Source of the DNA: Haemonchus contortus
Taxonomy: Eukaryota; Nematoda; Chromadorea; Rhabditida; Trichostrongylidae
Length of the DNA stretch: 64,000 nucleotides
Reading direction: 5' to 3'
Assembly (NCBI GenBank): GCA_000469685.2
Contig: LS997564.1
Span: 27,325,459 to 27,389,458, forward strand
The translations under genes were made by a program, and so were the position numbers. Position 1 is the first letter of the stretch; every line of letters starts with the position of its first letter. The notes below the pieces were generated by a model. The model made no database searches. It saw nothing but the letters and a program-made list of their open reading frames with translations, and had not been told where the DNA came from. This document shows, piece by piece, positions 18,580 to 32,234 of the stretch.

Positions 18580-21500
18580 GTTCAACAGAGAAGTTCAGCA
18601 TTTCTTAGCCTCCGGAAGTGGTGACTAATTAGCAGGGGTAGAACGGTAGTCAAAAGTCAATGTCCAAATTATATAAAGAGCCTCACAGCATTGAATCGCT
18701 AATATCCTCATCCCTGAAGAATGATCCGCTCTAGCCACTGAGGGCTGGTCCTAGTACAAACGTATTGTAGATAAAAAGAGTATTGCTGGCCTGCACAAGG
18801 TGGATTAGTAGGGGGAAATAGTACTGAATATCACTTATGGCTACCAGTTTGTTTGACATTCAATGGTAACGCAAGCTTCTCAAAGGTCGTGGGGACCTGG
18901 GTGTGGGTTCGAGCACATTTCACTCTGGACGTTCTGCTCACAACTCAAGGCCTTCGTGGTACATTACGAAATACAGCTCTGATAAGAAATGAGGGTGACA
19001 AAACATGACTTAAAGGCGAACATGGCGTTAAGGGTTTTTGGGAGTGGTAAAGGCGTTCTAACCCTTCGAGACTTGTAAGATACATTCCTATTTCACCATC
19101 CTCCCTTATCTTATGTTTCGAACATCAGCATCTTAACCAACAGTCTTTAGAACTACTGGATTTCCTAGATTGGCTCTCAGACTAGTCAGCGCCAGAATTT
19201 TCACACATGGGCCGATACCATTCTAAAGCCATCAACAGCAAATCGTTAACTCTTTCCCTCCGAACTCATAATTGCCCTAATTACTGGGCCGCTTTGCGTC
19301 AACGATCCGTCAGCGGCAGATTTCAGCTTCTGCCGTCTCCGTCGTTGTTGGCGTAGCCGTCTGAATAATGGTCATCACAGTTGTCAGAGGCGTTGCGCCC
19401 CACCGAAGAGGTTATAAATGATGCCAAACTTACGGTAACCGGCTTTGATCGAATCGCAATTATTAGCTATAAAAAGCGCGAAACGATCGACGCAAAAACC
19501 CAGATGAAGGGAGAAAAACAGGGGTGCCGAGGTGATGCCCTTTTGAGTCACTTCGATCACTCCCCGATAGCTTTTAGTTCAATGTGTAAGTAACGAAAAG
19601 TACCCAGGCTCTACTCAGGTTCCATTAAATTATGTTTTAACTGTTCGAATTCACTTTTAGTACCATCTTTACACAAATTTATGTATGATTTTATGGAAAG
19701 TCCATGATGAAGGTAGGATTTTTTTGATTAATAGCGCAGAGGTTGAAAATAAATCCGTCAATAAACGTTTGAGCGATTTTGCTTTATTGGAGCCAAAAAA
19801 AGATGGATACCAATCTAGGACTTATGTCTAGGACTCCGACCAAATGTCTTTCCACCAAATGAGACGATCCAGACTTGTAGAGCTACCACATAATTGATAA
19901 CTATAAAGTACCGTACTTTTTACAACCGTGGAATTAGCTCTCGGGAACAATGGCATAGTGAATACCAGGTAAATCAGAATTCAGAGTTCCAGCAAACCTT
20001 ATATAGGTCAGTTCTCACGTTTTAGTGCCGAAGAAGGCGAAATCGCCGGATTGTTAGCCGACGAAATCGTTTTCAATCTCGTGTGTTGTTCAATCGAATA
20101 GCCGTACTGTATGCCGGTGTTCATGGAGAGTCGAATAAGTCTACCCCAAATTTTGCCCTACTCCACATTTCTCCCCGAATTTCTTGAAAGCCTCTTTAGG
20201 GTTTCTATGTAAGGACATTACTCACACGTGTACTCATGACGTATCCAGCCTTTTCTTTGCCTACTTAATCATGCAAAGACCCAAACGTCTACGCATGAAC
20301 TGTCTTCGACGTACACCTACTCCTCTACGAGTTCGAATCCGGCCAATCCGCTTATGAAACCCATTCAAGCTTATGATACGCAATCATATCGAATCTCCCC
20401 CAATCTCTGATATGAGTAATAAAGAAAAATTAAGAGTAAACAGGGAAAAAATAAAAACAAAATATGTAGACGAAAAACAAGGAAAGGGAGGAGAAGCTTT
20501 CAAAAGGATTCTTTCATAGTATGTGAATCAACGTTATCTCTCTAAGTCAGAAGGCAGCGAGGTTTTTAATTCTATTCGCTCAGTCATTTCACTCCTACTT
20601 TATCCAATTCCATATACAGAAATCCTTCCAGCCACATATGAAATCACGTGGGGATGCTGTAGTGTTCCAGTTGTTCGTCCATAGTTCTTGCTTTACTTCG
20701 AGAACTCGACCAGAGCCTTAAGATCGTCACAGGTTCAGTTTGCATCAGCTGTAGGCTTCAGTCACTCCCTCTTCCCCTGCTCTAAAATCTGTCAAAGGCA
20801 TTTTGGACAACTATCTACTTCAATTTTTGTGTTTTCCGTTGAAATGAACTCCAGTCGACCAACCATCTCATGCTTCCCGCTGTATGTGACGAATCAACCT
20901 AAAATCGCCTCCTAGGCCTCCTGAGTTTTCGAGGTCACACAAAGTTGGCTTCCCAGTGTAGGGTTTATCCTAGGTGATGTGCATTATGTTCAACGGATAC
21001 CTCTTCCTGGTCCGAAATCTCGTCTCGAAGATTTGGGAGTCAGTTTTCCACATGAATTATTTTAATCTTGGCCAACCTAAGTACTCACGCCATTTTGACT
21101 GCTCACAATTTGCTTGGGAGATTCAGGTACGTATCGATTTCGATCTGCTCGGTTGTAACCAGTACTCCGTTGTTCACCTATTTCTGCATTCACCCATTCC
21201 AAGTTCACTGGTCTTCGAACCGCTCCCAGACCGTTCCCAGACCGGTGAGGAGTCTCAGTTATTGATCGAAAATGTAAATCGTTATTGCCTCATCTCGTCA
21301 ACATCGGCCGCATTATGATTTGGTTAGTTAACTGGAAGGTGGTATTCTAAGATATTTACGTAATCAGAACGTAATCGATCCTATACCCTCCTATCCCGCC
21401 ACTAAATTCATCTTTCGCTCGTTTTCGCCCCACTTCGCCTGGTGTATCAGGGTCGTTCCGCTTCGGAGGGAATAGTGATGTTCACGAGGCGCGGCTATTC

Positions 21501-23530
21501 GAAATGAGGTACATTTGTCGCCAGACGAATTAGCCAGACGATCATTGGCTGTGTGGGTTTTCGGAGTGCTACGTGTGATGATGGTTTTTCAAGTCACTGA
21601 CTCCGCTATAACCTTCCCGTGAAACGCCGTTCGCGTCGATGATAAGAAGTAAAGGAGAAAAAAAAGCGTCAATCAAGGCTGCTGTCCTCGACGACTGGCT
21701 CTCTCGGCTCTGGAACTTCCCTAATCGAACACGAGCACACCAATCATCAAGCTACATCATCATCTCCTCTTCTTAGCCCCTCCAGGTGCTACAGTATCCC
21801 TATATTGTACTTACGACGCACACATCAGTACATATGGCATAGCCAATCAACTTTTCGTGAATCCAATCGCATTTTTGAATACAGCAAATCCTCCTTACTA
21901 TCATCTCCATTTAAATGGTTTGACTAGGCTTTCATCCTCCCTGTTCCTGGAAATTTTCAGTTTATTTCAATTTTCAAAGAAAGATGTCCCACATCTGGTA
22001 GGTGGATACAGCCGGCAGGGCCTGAATGACTGAAAAATTGTGCAGTCAACTACCGACCCCACCTCTGGCCCCTCGCTTTCGACCTTTCTTGACCTGGTGA
22101 CGTCTTTTGAAAGTGCTCATAGGTCTCCTCATTCGTCTTGATCTCTATTCAACTACCCCCTAATTGACTCCTCAATGTTTGGGCCTACTCCAACACTCAT
22201 TTTTTCTGAAGATGAAATGGGCCCGTCGTCGTGGATCCCTCTTGTCAGTCTATTCCGTTTTACCTTTTGTTTTTGGGTTGATCATCGTAGTCTTTGGAAG
22301 GTTTCAGTCATCTGTTGTTCGTTTCGTTCACGTTACTCGATCATCGCCCTGCTGAGATCGATTCGTCCTTAACAAGGTTGGTTTTATATGAATGATGAAT
22401 CTGTGCCTGTCTGTCTTTGTACACCTTCTATGTAAGAGTTTTGTATTTCAATGGCCGCCACTAAAAACTTTGCTGCCGATATGAAATTTTTTATGGGGAA
22501 AATTATTTGTTTTGAAGCGTTGACTACGATCATGACGTCGTGCATTCTCATTACAACCAACCGTATTTTATGGTCATTTTATTATCGTTGAAATCTCATC
22601 TTCCTTCCTTTCCTTGCTTTATTATATTGAAATTGAAATTGCAATTACGATTTATTCAAAGGAAAACATATTGTTGGCTCTTTTTGTGTCTGCCGTTGAG
22701 CCCGCCTTGTAATGCGGTCCTCAGTTCACGTTTTTGTCGCCCTTGTCATCTATCAAAGGAATATCATGCCGTCGTCCTGTCTTCAGTAGTAGCTGACCCT
22801 TGTCTTTGAAATTCACCGTGTTTCTTGTCAGATGGTACGGACTGCTCAGCACCTATTCCTTTCACCATTGGCGTTGAGTCTTCATTTGACACAGGCTGTG
22901 GGCATATGACTGCACGTGACTGTCCAGCCGCATCCAGTCTCCTACCCGTTTAGGCAACTTCACTTCAATGGGTGTGGAGCTACGTTTCAAGGCTCCAGCA
23001 TGCTGCATGACGTTCATTGCTGTAGAGCATAGTGGTCCTTACAACAGGAACGTAATGTAAATTGTTAGCAGCTGGTTGTAGCACGACTAAATCGGGGGCG
23101 ACGGTCCAGTCAAAAAATACAAGATAGGAGTAAATGGGTTAGCAATAATTAATCTTTGGTTGGATGAAAACCTATTGCAATTTATTAGGATTCTCAAACT
23201 CAGTATTGAAAGTACTTGCGTTAACCATCCAAAGAGGTACTTCGCTTTTCCATCCTCACAATGACCCAAGAATCAGCTACGTAAGCTCAAAAGGACAATA
23301 GGCCTGGTACTACTGGTCTCGATTTAATCGTAGCTGAGGCAGCGGCCTTTCGCTACAAGCGCTCCTATAATCCGGGCATCGTCAATCTAACTGATGTTAT
23401 GTATATATGGTAAGTCAAGACGATATGCTCCAGACAATGGAGAAATTGCTGTGATCTGAGTAGTTTATCTAAATTTATTTGAGTCAGTTCGCTCCCTGTC
23501 TGCTGAGCATGGCTTAGAGTTCGAATCACA
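18580..23530. other. No gene recognised
   Basis: Intergenic or intronic sequence. Isolated B-box-like strings occur (for example gggttcgagcac at about 18925, gagttcgaatcc at about 20329) without a matching cloverleaf. No exon is supported. Confidence 0.35.
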
Positions 23531-23534
23531 ATTT

Positions 23535-23617
23535 GACCTAGCTGCATGGAGTAAGGTCTGAAGGTAAGTCCACTGCCTTCGCTTCATATGGGATCGAATC
23601 CCATGTGGGCCAAGAAA
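23535..23617 (+). repeat. tRNA-like fragment (T-arm and B box)
   Basis: ATGGG-ATCGAAT-CCCAT forms a 5-bp T-type stem with a 7-base loop, and GGATCGAATCC is close to a B box. I could not complete acceptor, D and anticodon stems, so this is at best a tRNA-derived repeat relic. Confidence 0.25.
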
Positions 23618-23619
23618 AT

Positions 23620-26600
23620 TTTTAATTTCTGCTGGGTTTTCTTACTAGATATGAACTTCCGCTAACTCGCGAGACTTGGGCTAGAGAAAGTTGAACGAAA
23701 TTTTGATCCCTACCACTTTTCTTCGAACATAGCGCATTTCTGCAACGTTATCAGAATCCATCTACTCTGATCTTTGCTAAGAATTTTTCTGATAAAAAGT
23801 ACTGATTTCCAGCTATTGGGGGTACTAACAACGCTAGAATGCAGCAACTTGTAATGGCTGCTTACTGGCTTTACTCATGCTTCTTAAAAGTGTTTGATTA
23901 AAGCCAACGACTTCTTCTACCCGAAGTAGCCCACTGAAGGTATTCAATCACCATCCGTGCTTCTTAGTCAACACGTATATAGCTGGTTGGACTTTGGGAC
24001 AAACTTCATTGAAATTTTTAGTGTTCCCGATCCATTCGAAGCACCCTTAGAAGTTGGCAGCGTCGGCATCGTTACTGACACACTTTTTCCGGATAGTTCA
24101 CTCCCTTACTCATCCCTCCTTCATCCAGAAGCTTGACTTTACCACTCTAGACGATGTGAACTTCTTCAAATGGCCCTCCTCATAGTTGATAGAGTTCCCG
24201 TCGTCTTGTTGTTGCTGTCATTACCAATAAAGGTGTAAAAGTGATGATTGGCAGTCTCGCACGATGCGACACTCCTCTTCCCTTATTCAACGATGAAGAG
24301 TTTTGGCCGTTTTTGGTCATCGTCGTAGTCGTGCAGCTGCCGAACGTAGTTCTTTGACGCCTTTGCTGCCGACCGACCGTCCACTCTATTCACTACACAC
24401 GACTCCATTCAGCTGGCCCTTCACATACCCTCCCACTGTGGTTTTCTCGCCTCCCCCCACAACTTCTACGATCATTGAAATGCTCCTCTGACGCTTTTGT
24501 AGTTCTCTTTTTTTTTGAGTAAACTGCCGGAACTGTGCGAAGTAGATATGATATTTTTTCTAGATCATTCAAGTTTTTGCCATTATTACCTCAGAAATCG
24601 GCTGGTTCGCTGGCATAACGGTGGAGCAACGACCTTTTCCTTCACGTGTGTTGCCTGGCCTTTTCGGTAATCAAATGAAACGGGGAAATCGATCTCTGGT
24701 GGGACCCTACGTTTCAGGCACAAGAATGGTAGCTAAGGGTAGCTAGTTGAAGTCTAGGATGGGAACATTATTGAGTGATTATCTTTGAGTAAGTGACCCC
24801 TCAGGTCCTGATTAGATGAGCATTCCCCTTCCTTTCTATTCCTTACCATCACTCCAGTGCCAAACTACATCGGTAACACAGCAGATATTCTTGATCAGCA
24901 GCTTGTGTGTCCGAATTTCTTCAAGCGCAAGCCTGCCCGAGGTGACGATGAGGTTCTGGCAGTTCAGCTCTAGAGGGAAAGAGATATGATGAAGGGAAGA
25001 TTCACTCATTTATATCATCTATATCAGTTTACTCATACATATGTTGGCTCATATATCTGATAAAGATGATTAATTGCTTTGACGTTAGGATCCATGTACC
25101 TTTTACTTTGTGTTGGTTCCATAATGCTAAAAACGCTGACCAGCTTGGCTTGAATGACCTTTTAGCCTTTTAAAATGCTTCAATCCTGATGAAATCGAAA
25201 ACATTGCAGTTAGGGGAAGGGTGGAATCCTGCGCTGTCCACTGCTGTGCATTCAGTGACTGTCAGTAATGTCCCGAACCGGCTGCTTGCATTTATGGTGA
25301 TTGACACTTATTCCGTGGCATTCATACGGTCATCATAATCATCTGATCATCATTCTGAGGCCTTCAGATTGAAAGCAGAAAGCTGATTTCGCGGGACTCA
25401 CTTGAGTAGCGGGATAGATGGTTGAAGGAACGAGTAGGTAGTACTGACGATTTTATGAGCCGTTATAAGGGCCATGAAGGCAAACGGATGTACTAATCAA
25501 GAGGTCTTGTCAAAGCCTTCTGATGGTAGAACTTCGCTTCACTGGCTCTTGCTTCAGACTACTACTTAACGTATTTAAACGCCTCAGTTCTCACATCACA
25601 AAAAGAGTAGGGAAGAAACTTTGTTATTCTTCCAATTTGAAAGGACAGATTTTATTTGCCCATGGGATTCGGCATGGTAAAGCGAGGGTTCGGGTTCGGC
25701 TTTGCCCCCAGTAACTGATGGCTCGGCAATCAACTGCGTACAGTCCCCCTGCCTATCTCAGTCGTTTCCCATGACCCTTTCCAGGCGTTAACTGAGACTC
25801 GATCGAAATTGTTACAGTTCTTCCCAGGTTTGTCGTTGATTATCACATTTCGATGATTGGTAGAGCGCATTTGCACTCATGAACGAACGATTAATCACGG
25901 TGGTTGGTTTCTTATCGATAGCAACCAGTCAAACCGTTTCAGTTTTGTTGCAATTACTGACTCTGTAACGTTCTCATTACTAGGGAACTCGTACATTTTT
26001 GAATTTTTTGGCATCAAAGGACTTCAAGGAACAATGTTCAAGTTCAGTTATAGTGAACGGTAATATATTTTGAACTAATATTCGGAACCGAAATCACCTT
26101 TACAACGGTGGATATGCTTACTTTTTTTTCTTCCTCCGTTCTGGTACAAGCCTTTTTCGCCAGTACAGTCTCAGTTTCTCCTTTATTTTACTTTGTTGAG
26201 GCCTAGTCCTGGCTGGCATAATAGATGTCGGGTGAATTTACCGTGTATGTAGTGTTTCCTCACCCCTAATGTATCGTTCCAATTCCTTTCAGTTGAGTTA
26301 GGTCCCGTCGGTCTGGAAGAGCAAATTATATGACCACGACGGGTTTGCGTAATCAGCTGCCGAAATGGAGGACCGTTGCACATTATTCACGACCCTTGCT
26401 AGGATCTTTCCTAGGTACCCGATCTCTTGACTTTCAAGATTTCATTGGGTCTTCTTAATGAGGAAGTCGCTAAACTACATATTTGGTATGGAATTTGAAA
26501 TTATTTGGAATGTTTTCACTGGAGTTACCATATGCCACATTTATCTGATTCAGCGTGATTCTAAATCGTCACAGTAAAGTCCTACTATCTGATCCACAAC

Positions 26601-27590
26601 TCCAAACATTTGGTTGTTGCTCTTACTTGAACTCAATTGGCAAGATTCTCGTGGGCAGATTAGAGAGAAGCAACAGCTATTATGCTAGGAAACCCTCGAG
26701 ACTAAAAAGTTCCAACTCAGAAAACGGTTACGGTTATTGTTGTTAGAACGTTCTGACTGCTTGAAAAATCAATTTTGTTCACGACAGAAGCAGCAGCATT
26801 TTGTTCGTCAGCATTTTTTTTGAAATTACTTTTCCCCGAACAGAGTGTGTGTGTGTGAGATTTTGCCTCTGGGATTTCATTATATCATATGCATTTCTTA
26901 GAAATAAGGCACTGTAAAAAGGGTAAAAAGGGACATGTCGCTGTACGAGTTCGAAGATAACGCTAAGCTCTCAGCTCAGCCTTTGATCAAGCCAAATCGA
27001 ATGAACCGGAAGTATACTGTCCTCGCCCATCTGAGGTAACCGCCTTGTCAGTCGCTCTGTGACTTCCACCTCATCCGGTCATTGCTTCTGTCAAGAAGGA
27101 ATTGTCGAGCATCAACCAATCAGTGGCTGGCTCGAGCTCATTTTAAGCGGTCTATAGGTAAGCTATCGGCTGCTTACCAAAAACTGTGGTGAAAATATCT
27201 GAGCCAACTGGTAGTGCATACTTTGATAAGTGATATGTAATAATTTCGTTTACTTCCGTTGCGCAGATGTTGTTGTTTTGCTCCATAAGTAGTATTCTCT
27301 TTTTCAGCTAGTGATTCAATATGAGCAAATGCAGAAAAAACATTACAGGACCCCCTGTCACTGATTTTCTGCGAGGTTCCTTACTTGGCACCCCATGTGC
27401 ACCGGTTGATGGGGTGAATTAGTCACTCTTCCCAAAGATCGGGCCCGAGCAGAATGAAACAAGTAGAGGTGGTCCTAATGGAACTCTTGTTGTAACTCCA
27501 AAGCGATGGTGGGAGACACTGCTTCACGGTCTTTAGTATGTTACTATACAGAGAGAACGCTGACTAGTCAGTGTGTCGTACAACAGTATC
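23620..27590. other. No gene recognised
   Basis: There is a short GT dinucleotide run at about 26845-26858 and paired tatatca/catatgt motifs at about 25008-25060. Otherwise nothing is supported. Confidence 0.35.
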
Positions 27591-27739
27591 AACTGTTGAA
27601 CTCCAACGAATCAGCCGCGCGCACGCTCTCTCCATTAACTGGTGATTTGGTGAGTTTTTGCGTTTACAGCGCGCAGCTCGTAAGGTCACGTTTCTTACGG
27701 AAATTCTGCGCAACTTTACGAGGCGCGATCATCGTTCGT

Positions 27740-27864
27740 GCTACGTGCACCGCTCGACCCCACCACTCGTCGCTGTCCGCCGCCGCTCAACGGCATGACG
27801 ACGCCGCCGCCGCCGCCGGCATACGGTAGCCGCGTGCAAAACCACGTCGATAGTGTTTCGATTG
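27740..27864 (+). CDS. GC-rich segment, possible first coding exon (Pro-rich)
   Basis: ATG at 27795 reads MTTPPPPPAYGSRVQNHVDS and stops at a possible donor (ATTG then GTTAAT at 27865). The local sequence is GC-rich with a CCG trinucleotide run (27801-27818). This could be a promoter-proximal exon or just a simple repeat read in frame. The reading on the other strand (Arg-rich) is equally open. Confidence 0.15.
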
Positions 27865-27915
27865 GTTAATTGGAGGTCTACGGTAGTTAGCAGCTCAAGC
27901 TCATTTTCAACGACC

Positions 27916-28325
27916 TCATTTCGACGCCACATTCAGTGTCCCTGCAAATGTCAGGGAAGCTGTGGTGGTCGAGTTTCTCTGTGGATTATTCTTCATTTTA
28001 TTCCTCACCATCCTCATCGTTTCTGACTTATTCTCGGCTTTCAGCGAAGGAGGGTGAGGGCCCAGAAGTCTAGGAGTGAGATTCGCACCAGCGTTTACCC
28101 TTTTATATAGGCCTAGTTCGACTTTGTCACTTTGGAATGCCCTTTCATCTCTTGTCCAGACTGATCCGCTGGGCAAATCTTGAAGCCATCAAGACGAATA
28201 TGGGCCTCGTCAGTTGGCCCATTCCAAATGATTTTGAGATTCCATAGTGGCGCCGGTAAGCGTGCGAATATTATGCGACGGTGCAAAAAGGTCCGTTGAA
28301 CATCGTTCCTGTATATCCAGTCCAA
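27916..28325 (-). CDS. Unrecognised exon-like frames, minus strand
   Basis: Two overlapping minus frames look protein-like. 28325-28113 has MDWIYRNDVQRTFLHRRIIF, then PLWNLKIIWNG and HIRLDGFKICP. 28176-27916 has VELGLYKRVNAGANLTPRLL and HPPSLKAENKS. The overlap suggests either a frameshifted single unit, such as a mobile-element fragment, or one real exon and one shadow. No domain is recognised. Confidence 0.2.
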
Positions 28326-28973
28326 ATACGGAGGTAAACTATGTCATGCTAAGTATCTGTAACTAGACCAATACTGCATTAAAAGTGTTGTTTAAAACAT
28401 CGCCTTCAGTCACGTCTACTGGACTTCCTGTTAGTGTACCAGCTACTTGAGTCGTCAATCACCTATATTTGAAGTGCAACTTGGGCAATACTGTGGGGAA
28501 GAATCGTTCGATCAGCTCGTTCCAGCAACATGTAAAGAGTCAGTCCGTGCGCAGCACATAACTTCAAAGAGGGGAAATGAGCAGGACAGTAGGTCTGAGG
28601 GTCAGCTCATCCTTGAGTGAGCTCCAGTTCATCCAAGGTGGCAGGATTGGAAAAGCTGATGACGGCACCCAATCGGAGGGTGACCGAGAGTTCAGTGCAC
28701 CGTGCGAGTTTTCAACATCTGCATCCATCTCTAACCCTTTGTGTAGGCGTTTCCGTGTCTCAGTGGCTCTATGATCCTTGAAAATAGCTCGACAGCTGAA
28801 GTATTGCAAGTATATGAACTCTGTCGACGGTAGGATTTGGCTTTTCGCTTATCGCTTGACAAACTAGGAACTTCTAGCTGAAAGGTAGTACCCAACACCC
28901 CTAGTGGTTACCTTATCTTGAAAAAATTTATTTCAAGAAGAAGCGCCAGATCCCATCATGCTTTTTCTCTAAC

Positions 28974-29213
28974 AATTTTGAACCGAGTAGAGGTGCTGCG
29001 GTTGAAAGCAACGCTTTCGTCACATTACACGGCCCGAGGATCAAGTACCCTCTGCAGCACCAGAACTCCCTATATCTTCGGGCTCTACTACCCAGTTTTC
29101 TTTGGCGAAGTACCGAGATGATTCTACCACTGAATAGCTTCCGAATTTTAGGTAGACTATCAACCGTTACGTAGGCATTGCTTTTAAGCGCAGCACCTCT
29201 ACTCAATTCAAAA
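28974..29213. repeat. Imperfect inverted repeat, arms about 44 bp
   Basis: GAGTAGAGGTGCTGCG at 28985-29000 is matched by CGCAGCACCTCTACTC at 29189-29204. Weaker matches extend on both sides (ttttgaac/gaattcaaaa type). The loop is about 150 bp. It is a small fold-back element or MITE relic. Confidence 0.6.
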
Positions 29214-29214
29214 A

Positions 29215-31655
29215 TATTAGGGAAAACGGGTTATGTTATAATTTGGTGTTTTCTCTTGAAATAAGCAGGAATTGCCGAGATAAGGTAACCAGTGAGAGGT
29301 GAACTGTCGAGCAAGAGGAGTCATGACGCCTGCTAAGCCCATGAAGAGGGATTGGTAAAGAAATAAGACAGTAGTGGTTATTGCTCATTGGTCTTGTTTC
29401 TCCAACAACCGAAAAATCGATTTCAAACACTAGAATGCAATTCGGAGGATAACAGATGTCCTATGTATGCTCTTATACGCACCCCATTGTACACCACGGA
29501 CCATTCGTGATTCCCAGTCTCCTATTTGAAAACATTCCCTCCAAAAGGAGTAGAAAATAATAGAGATAAAGGTGAAACATGAATTATGTGTCTCGGTGGG
29601 GTGGGGGGGGGAGGTCATTGGAGGAACTGTTGGAATATTCTCCAAGAGTACGATCTAGATGTCCCATACTCCATGTTTTTTGCATTTCCTTTCTCAGTTT
29701 CTTTCCCAGACAGCTTGGGCTCAATTATTCCGCTCTCCTGTAGAGTAGGAACCATTTGGGGAAACGAAAACCATATTTCTATAGAAGGGACAAGAGCATT
29801 GAAGTGGCTACGGTATTCAAGTTGTTCAAAGTCACTCTCTACTTTCCTGGCAGTCGGGTTTTCAGAACCATCCTGACCATCCTGTTTTGCTAGTTGCCAA
29901 TTTCATCAGCATTAGGCGATACGAATAATACAATCAGAGCTTCAGATTATGGACAGGTCAATTCAATCTCGGAAAGTCCAAAGCCCATCACCCCTCTTTA
30001 ATACCCGGTTGTTCCTGCAATTCGAACTATCAAGAGATTTTTTCCAATCCTTTCCATTTTTACTCATTTGTGTCGGCCACACCGTGAAGTATCATCACAG
30101 GAAAGCCACTGGTGCTTTTATGGTAACGAAAATATTCGACCAAAGATACTGCTTAAAACCCCCAGTCAACTTCATATTCCTTAACTTGAAACTGTAGGTG
30201 GTTCTGGTCTTAGAATCTGTCCATGTTCTTACGTAAATTGAGAAGTATAACACTTTCTCGTCCTCATCTTGAAGAGTTTGATAAGGTAAGACGGAGGCTG
30301 GGAGACTTCTGAGCTGCTACCTCACTATTTTGAACCTTTCAGCTGTGGCCCATTTATAATTGTATGGTTTCTACATTTGAATAATCAAAGGAACCTTGGT
30401 TGGTCGATTGTTGAGTGAACCCGTTAGGCCGCTTCCCAATGAGCTTTAGTCTCAGTGATTGCTTCGGGCTAGCATTGGTCTTCAAGAAAATCCTGGCTCA
30501 GGTCGTTCTGGGTTATGCAAGTGGTTACCAGTTCGTAACGGGTAACCGTAGTGACATCTTAATAACATGACCGACCAACCAAGAAAAGGGCTTACAAAAG
30601 TCTGAGATTCGTACAGTCATCCTAACGAAGGGATATCTCCTCAACAACCTTTTCTTCAAGATGAAGAGCTTAGAAGGAGCTTTTATAGATGCTGGATACC
30701 TCTCTTGCTGGCTACAGCTCAATATTCGTTCTATTTAAAAAAGTTTTGAGATTTTTGTCATAAAGGAAGATAGTCGTTAGACTCGTCATGTATGTCATAC
30801 GCTGCCTACGGGATCTAACTCCTCTTCATACAGAATGTGCAGCACTGTAACGGGATGGGCCAGTTGGTACAGTTTTCCGGGTAGTTGAAAGTGTTTCTGA
30901 CCTCTGCCACCCATTGTACAGAGTGCCTATTCGTTCCAAATCAGTCAAAAACATAGGTTTCAGGACGAGTTATATGGGAAAAAAGTTTAAGGTGATTTCT
31001 TTTTGACCGGTACTGTAGGTACAGTTGCGCTCGATCATCTCAGCTATGTGATAATTCGAGTTCAAGCGTTTTCTATTTGACACATTAGATATTTTCATTT
31101 CTCGTAATTTATTTGCTCACGTTCGTTATTCAACAATGACTTGCGAAAAAAAAAAACGTGCTGTCAATTGGAGTGGCTCGCCAGCCGGAAAATCTGAGCA
31201 AACGATTTACAAGGACATAAGGACTCCTAACGTTTCGCAGTCCAAAGGAAAAGGCTTTTCAACCTAAATTCACAGCTTTGCAACTTCACTAACCTAACTA
31301 CCGTACTCTAAGACCAGTTCATTACTACACGAAATTGCCTTTTATATCTTCACACTTATCTCTATGACACTGGAGAGGCTACGACTCTCATTAGACTACA
31401 TGTTTCCTCTACAAACCACTTTTTAGGGTTTGACAGTAACTCTAATTAGAGAAATAGCTTTCAGAAACCTTCTAAAAGTTTTTGGGAACACCCTGAAAGG
31501 GATGTACAGATTTTGAACTTCTGGGGATGGATTGACAGCGAAATCTTTCAATGTTCTCGCCCTTGGGAGGAATGGCGTCTGATGGGACTTTTCTGATAAT
31601 GAATTTGGGGATGGCCTGGAGATCTGCCCACATAAATTCGCTCAGGTTTTTCAAT
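29215..31655. other. No gene recognised
   Basis: A guanine run (ggtgggggggggagg) lies at about 29601-29615. No coding or RNA feature is supported. Confidence 0.35.
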
Positions 31656-31660
31656 ATTTA

Positions 31661-32032
31661 TTGAGCATAAAAATGGCTTCCCTTCGAATGAATGCTTCTA
31701 AGCATCCCTGTCCATCTGAAAACCGAATTGAATGCGATCCGTCTGCTTCTGTGGTGGGTGACGGAGTAGAGCAGTACTTTTACTGCCCCCCCCCTTCCAT
31801 GGACCATTACGGAATGTTGTACAGAATCCAAGAAATCCCTGAGAAACTTACGAACATGTGGTTCCACACCGAAATCGAAAAACACCTTTTCAACTACGTT
31901 TACAGCGAATTTCAATTGCCGTCGAAGTTTTTTTCTCCTCGCGTCAGTAGCGGGCGCAGGCGTGAACGAGAGCGGCAATTCGTCACTGTCACTTCGAAAA
32001 CTTTGTCCAAAAATGTCGAATCAGGAGCATAA
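31661..32032 (+). CDS. Unrecognised 123-codon ORF, exon-like
   Basis: An internal ATG at 31673 opens MASLRMNASKHPCPSENRIE, then DHYGMLYRIQEIPEKLTNMW and FNYVYSEFQLPSKFF, ending in a basic segment. The text is protein-like. A possible donor (AACTG then GTAAAG) lies at 32051, but in a different frame from the ORF's TAA. The minus strand is also open over most of it (31978-31658), so strand is not certain. A C9-C10 run (about 31787) interrupts the middle. No domain is recognised. Confidence 0.25.
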   Translation: MSIKMASLRMNASKHPCPSENRIECDPSASVVGDGVEQYFYCPPPSMDHYGMLYRIQEIPEKLTNMWFHTEIEKHLFNYVYSEFQLPSKFFSPRVSSGRRRERERQFVTVTSKTLSKNVESGA

Positions 32033-32137
32033 GGCGAATTCATCCAACTGGTAAAGAATTACCAGTTCTTCGATTGGTAGTTGGAGTGAAGAGCGGCTCA
32101 ACACTCACCCACTTGCCTTTTTGTCTTATTTGGGCAG

Positions 32138-32232
32138 ATCTATGGAGGCATTCGAGAACTCAGCAGCTCCCTGAACAGCTGCTTTCTAAATCACATTTTC
32201 ATGATATGCTTCGAATCGGGCCAGGTCTTCAG
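32138..32232 (+). CDS. Possible internal exon
   Basis: Bounded by TTGGGCAG before 32138 and by CAG then GTAATA at 32233. The frame from the first base reads IYGGIRELSSSLNSCFLNHI, and another reads LPEQLLSKSHFHDM. Both are open, so phase is undecided. It could be the next exon after the ORF at 31661. Confidence 0.18.
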
Positions 32233-32234
32233 GT

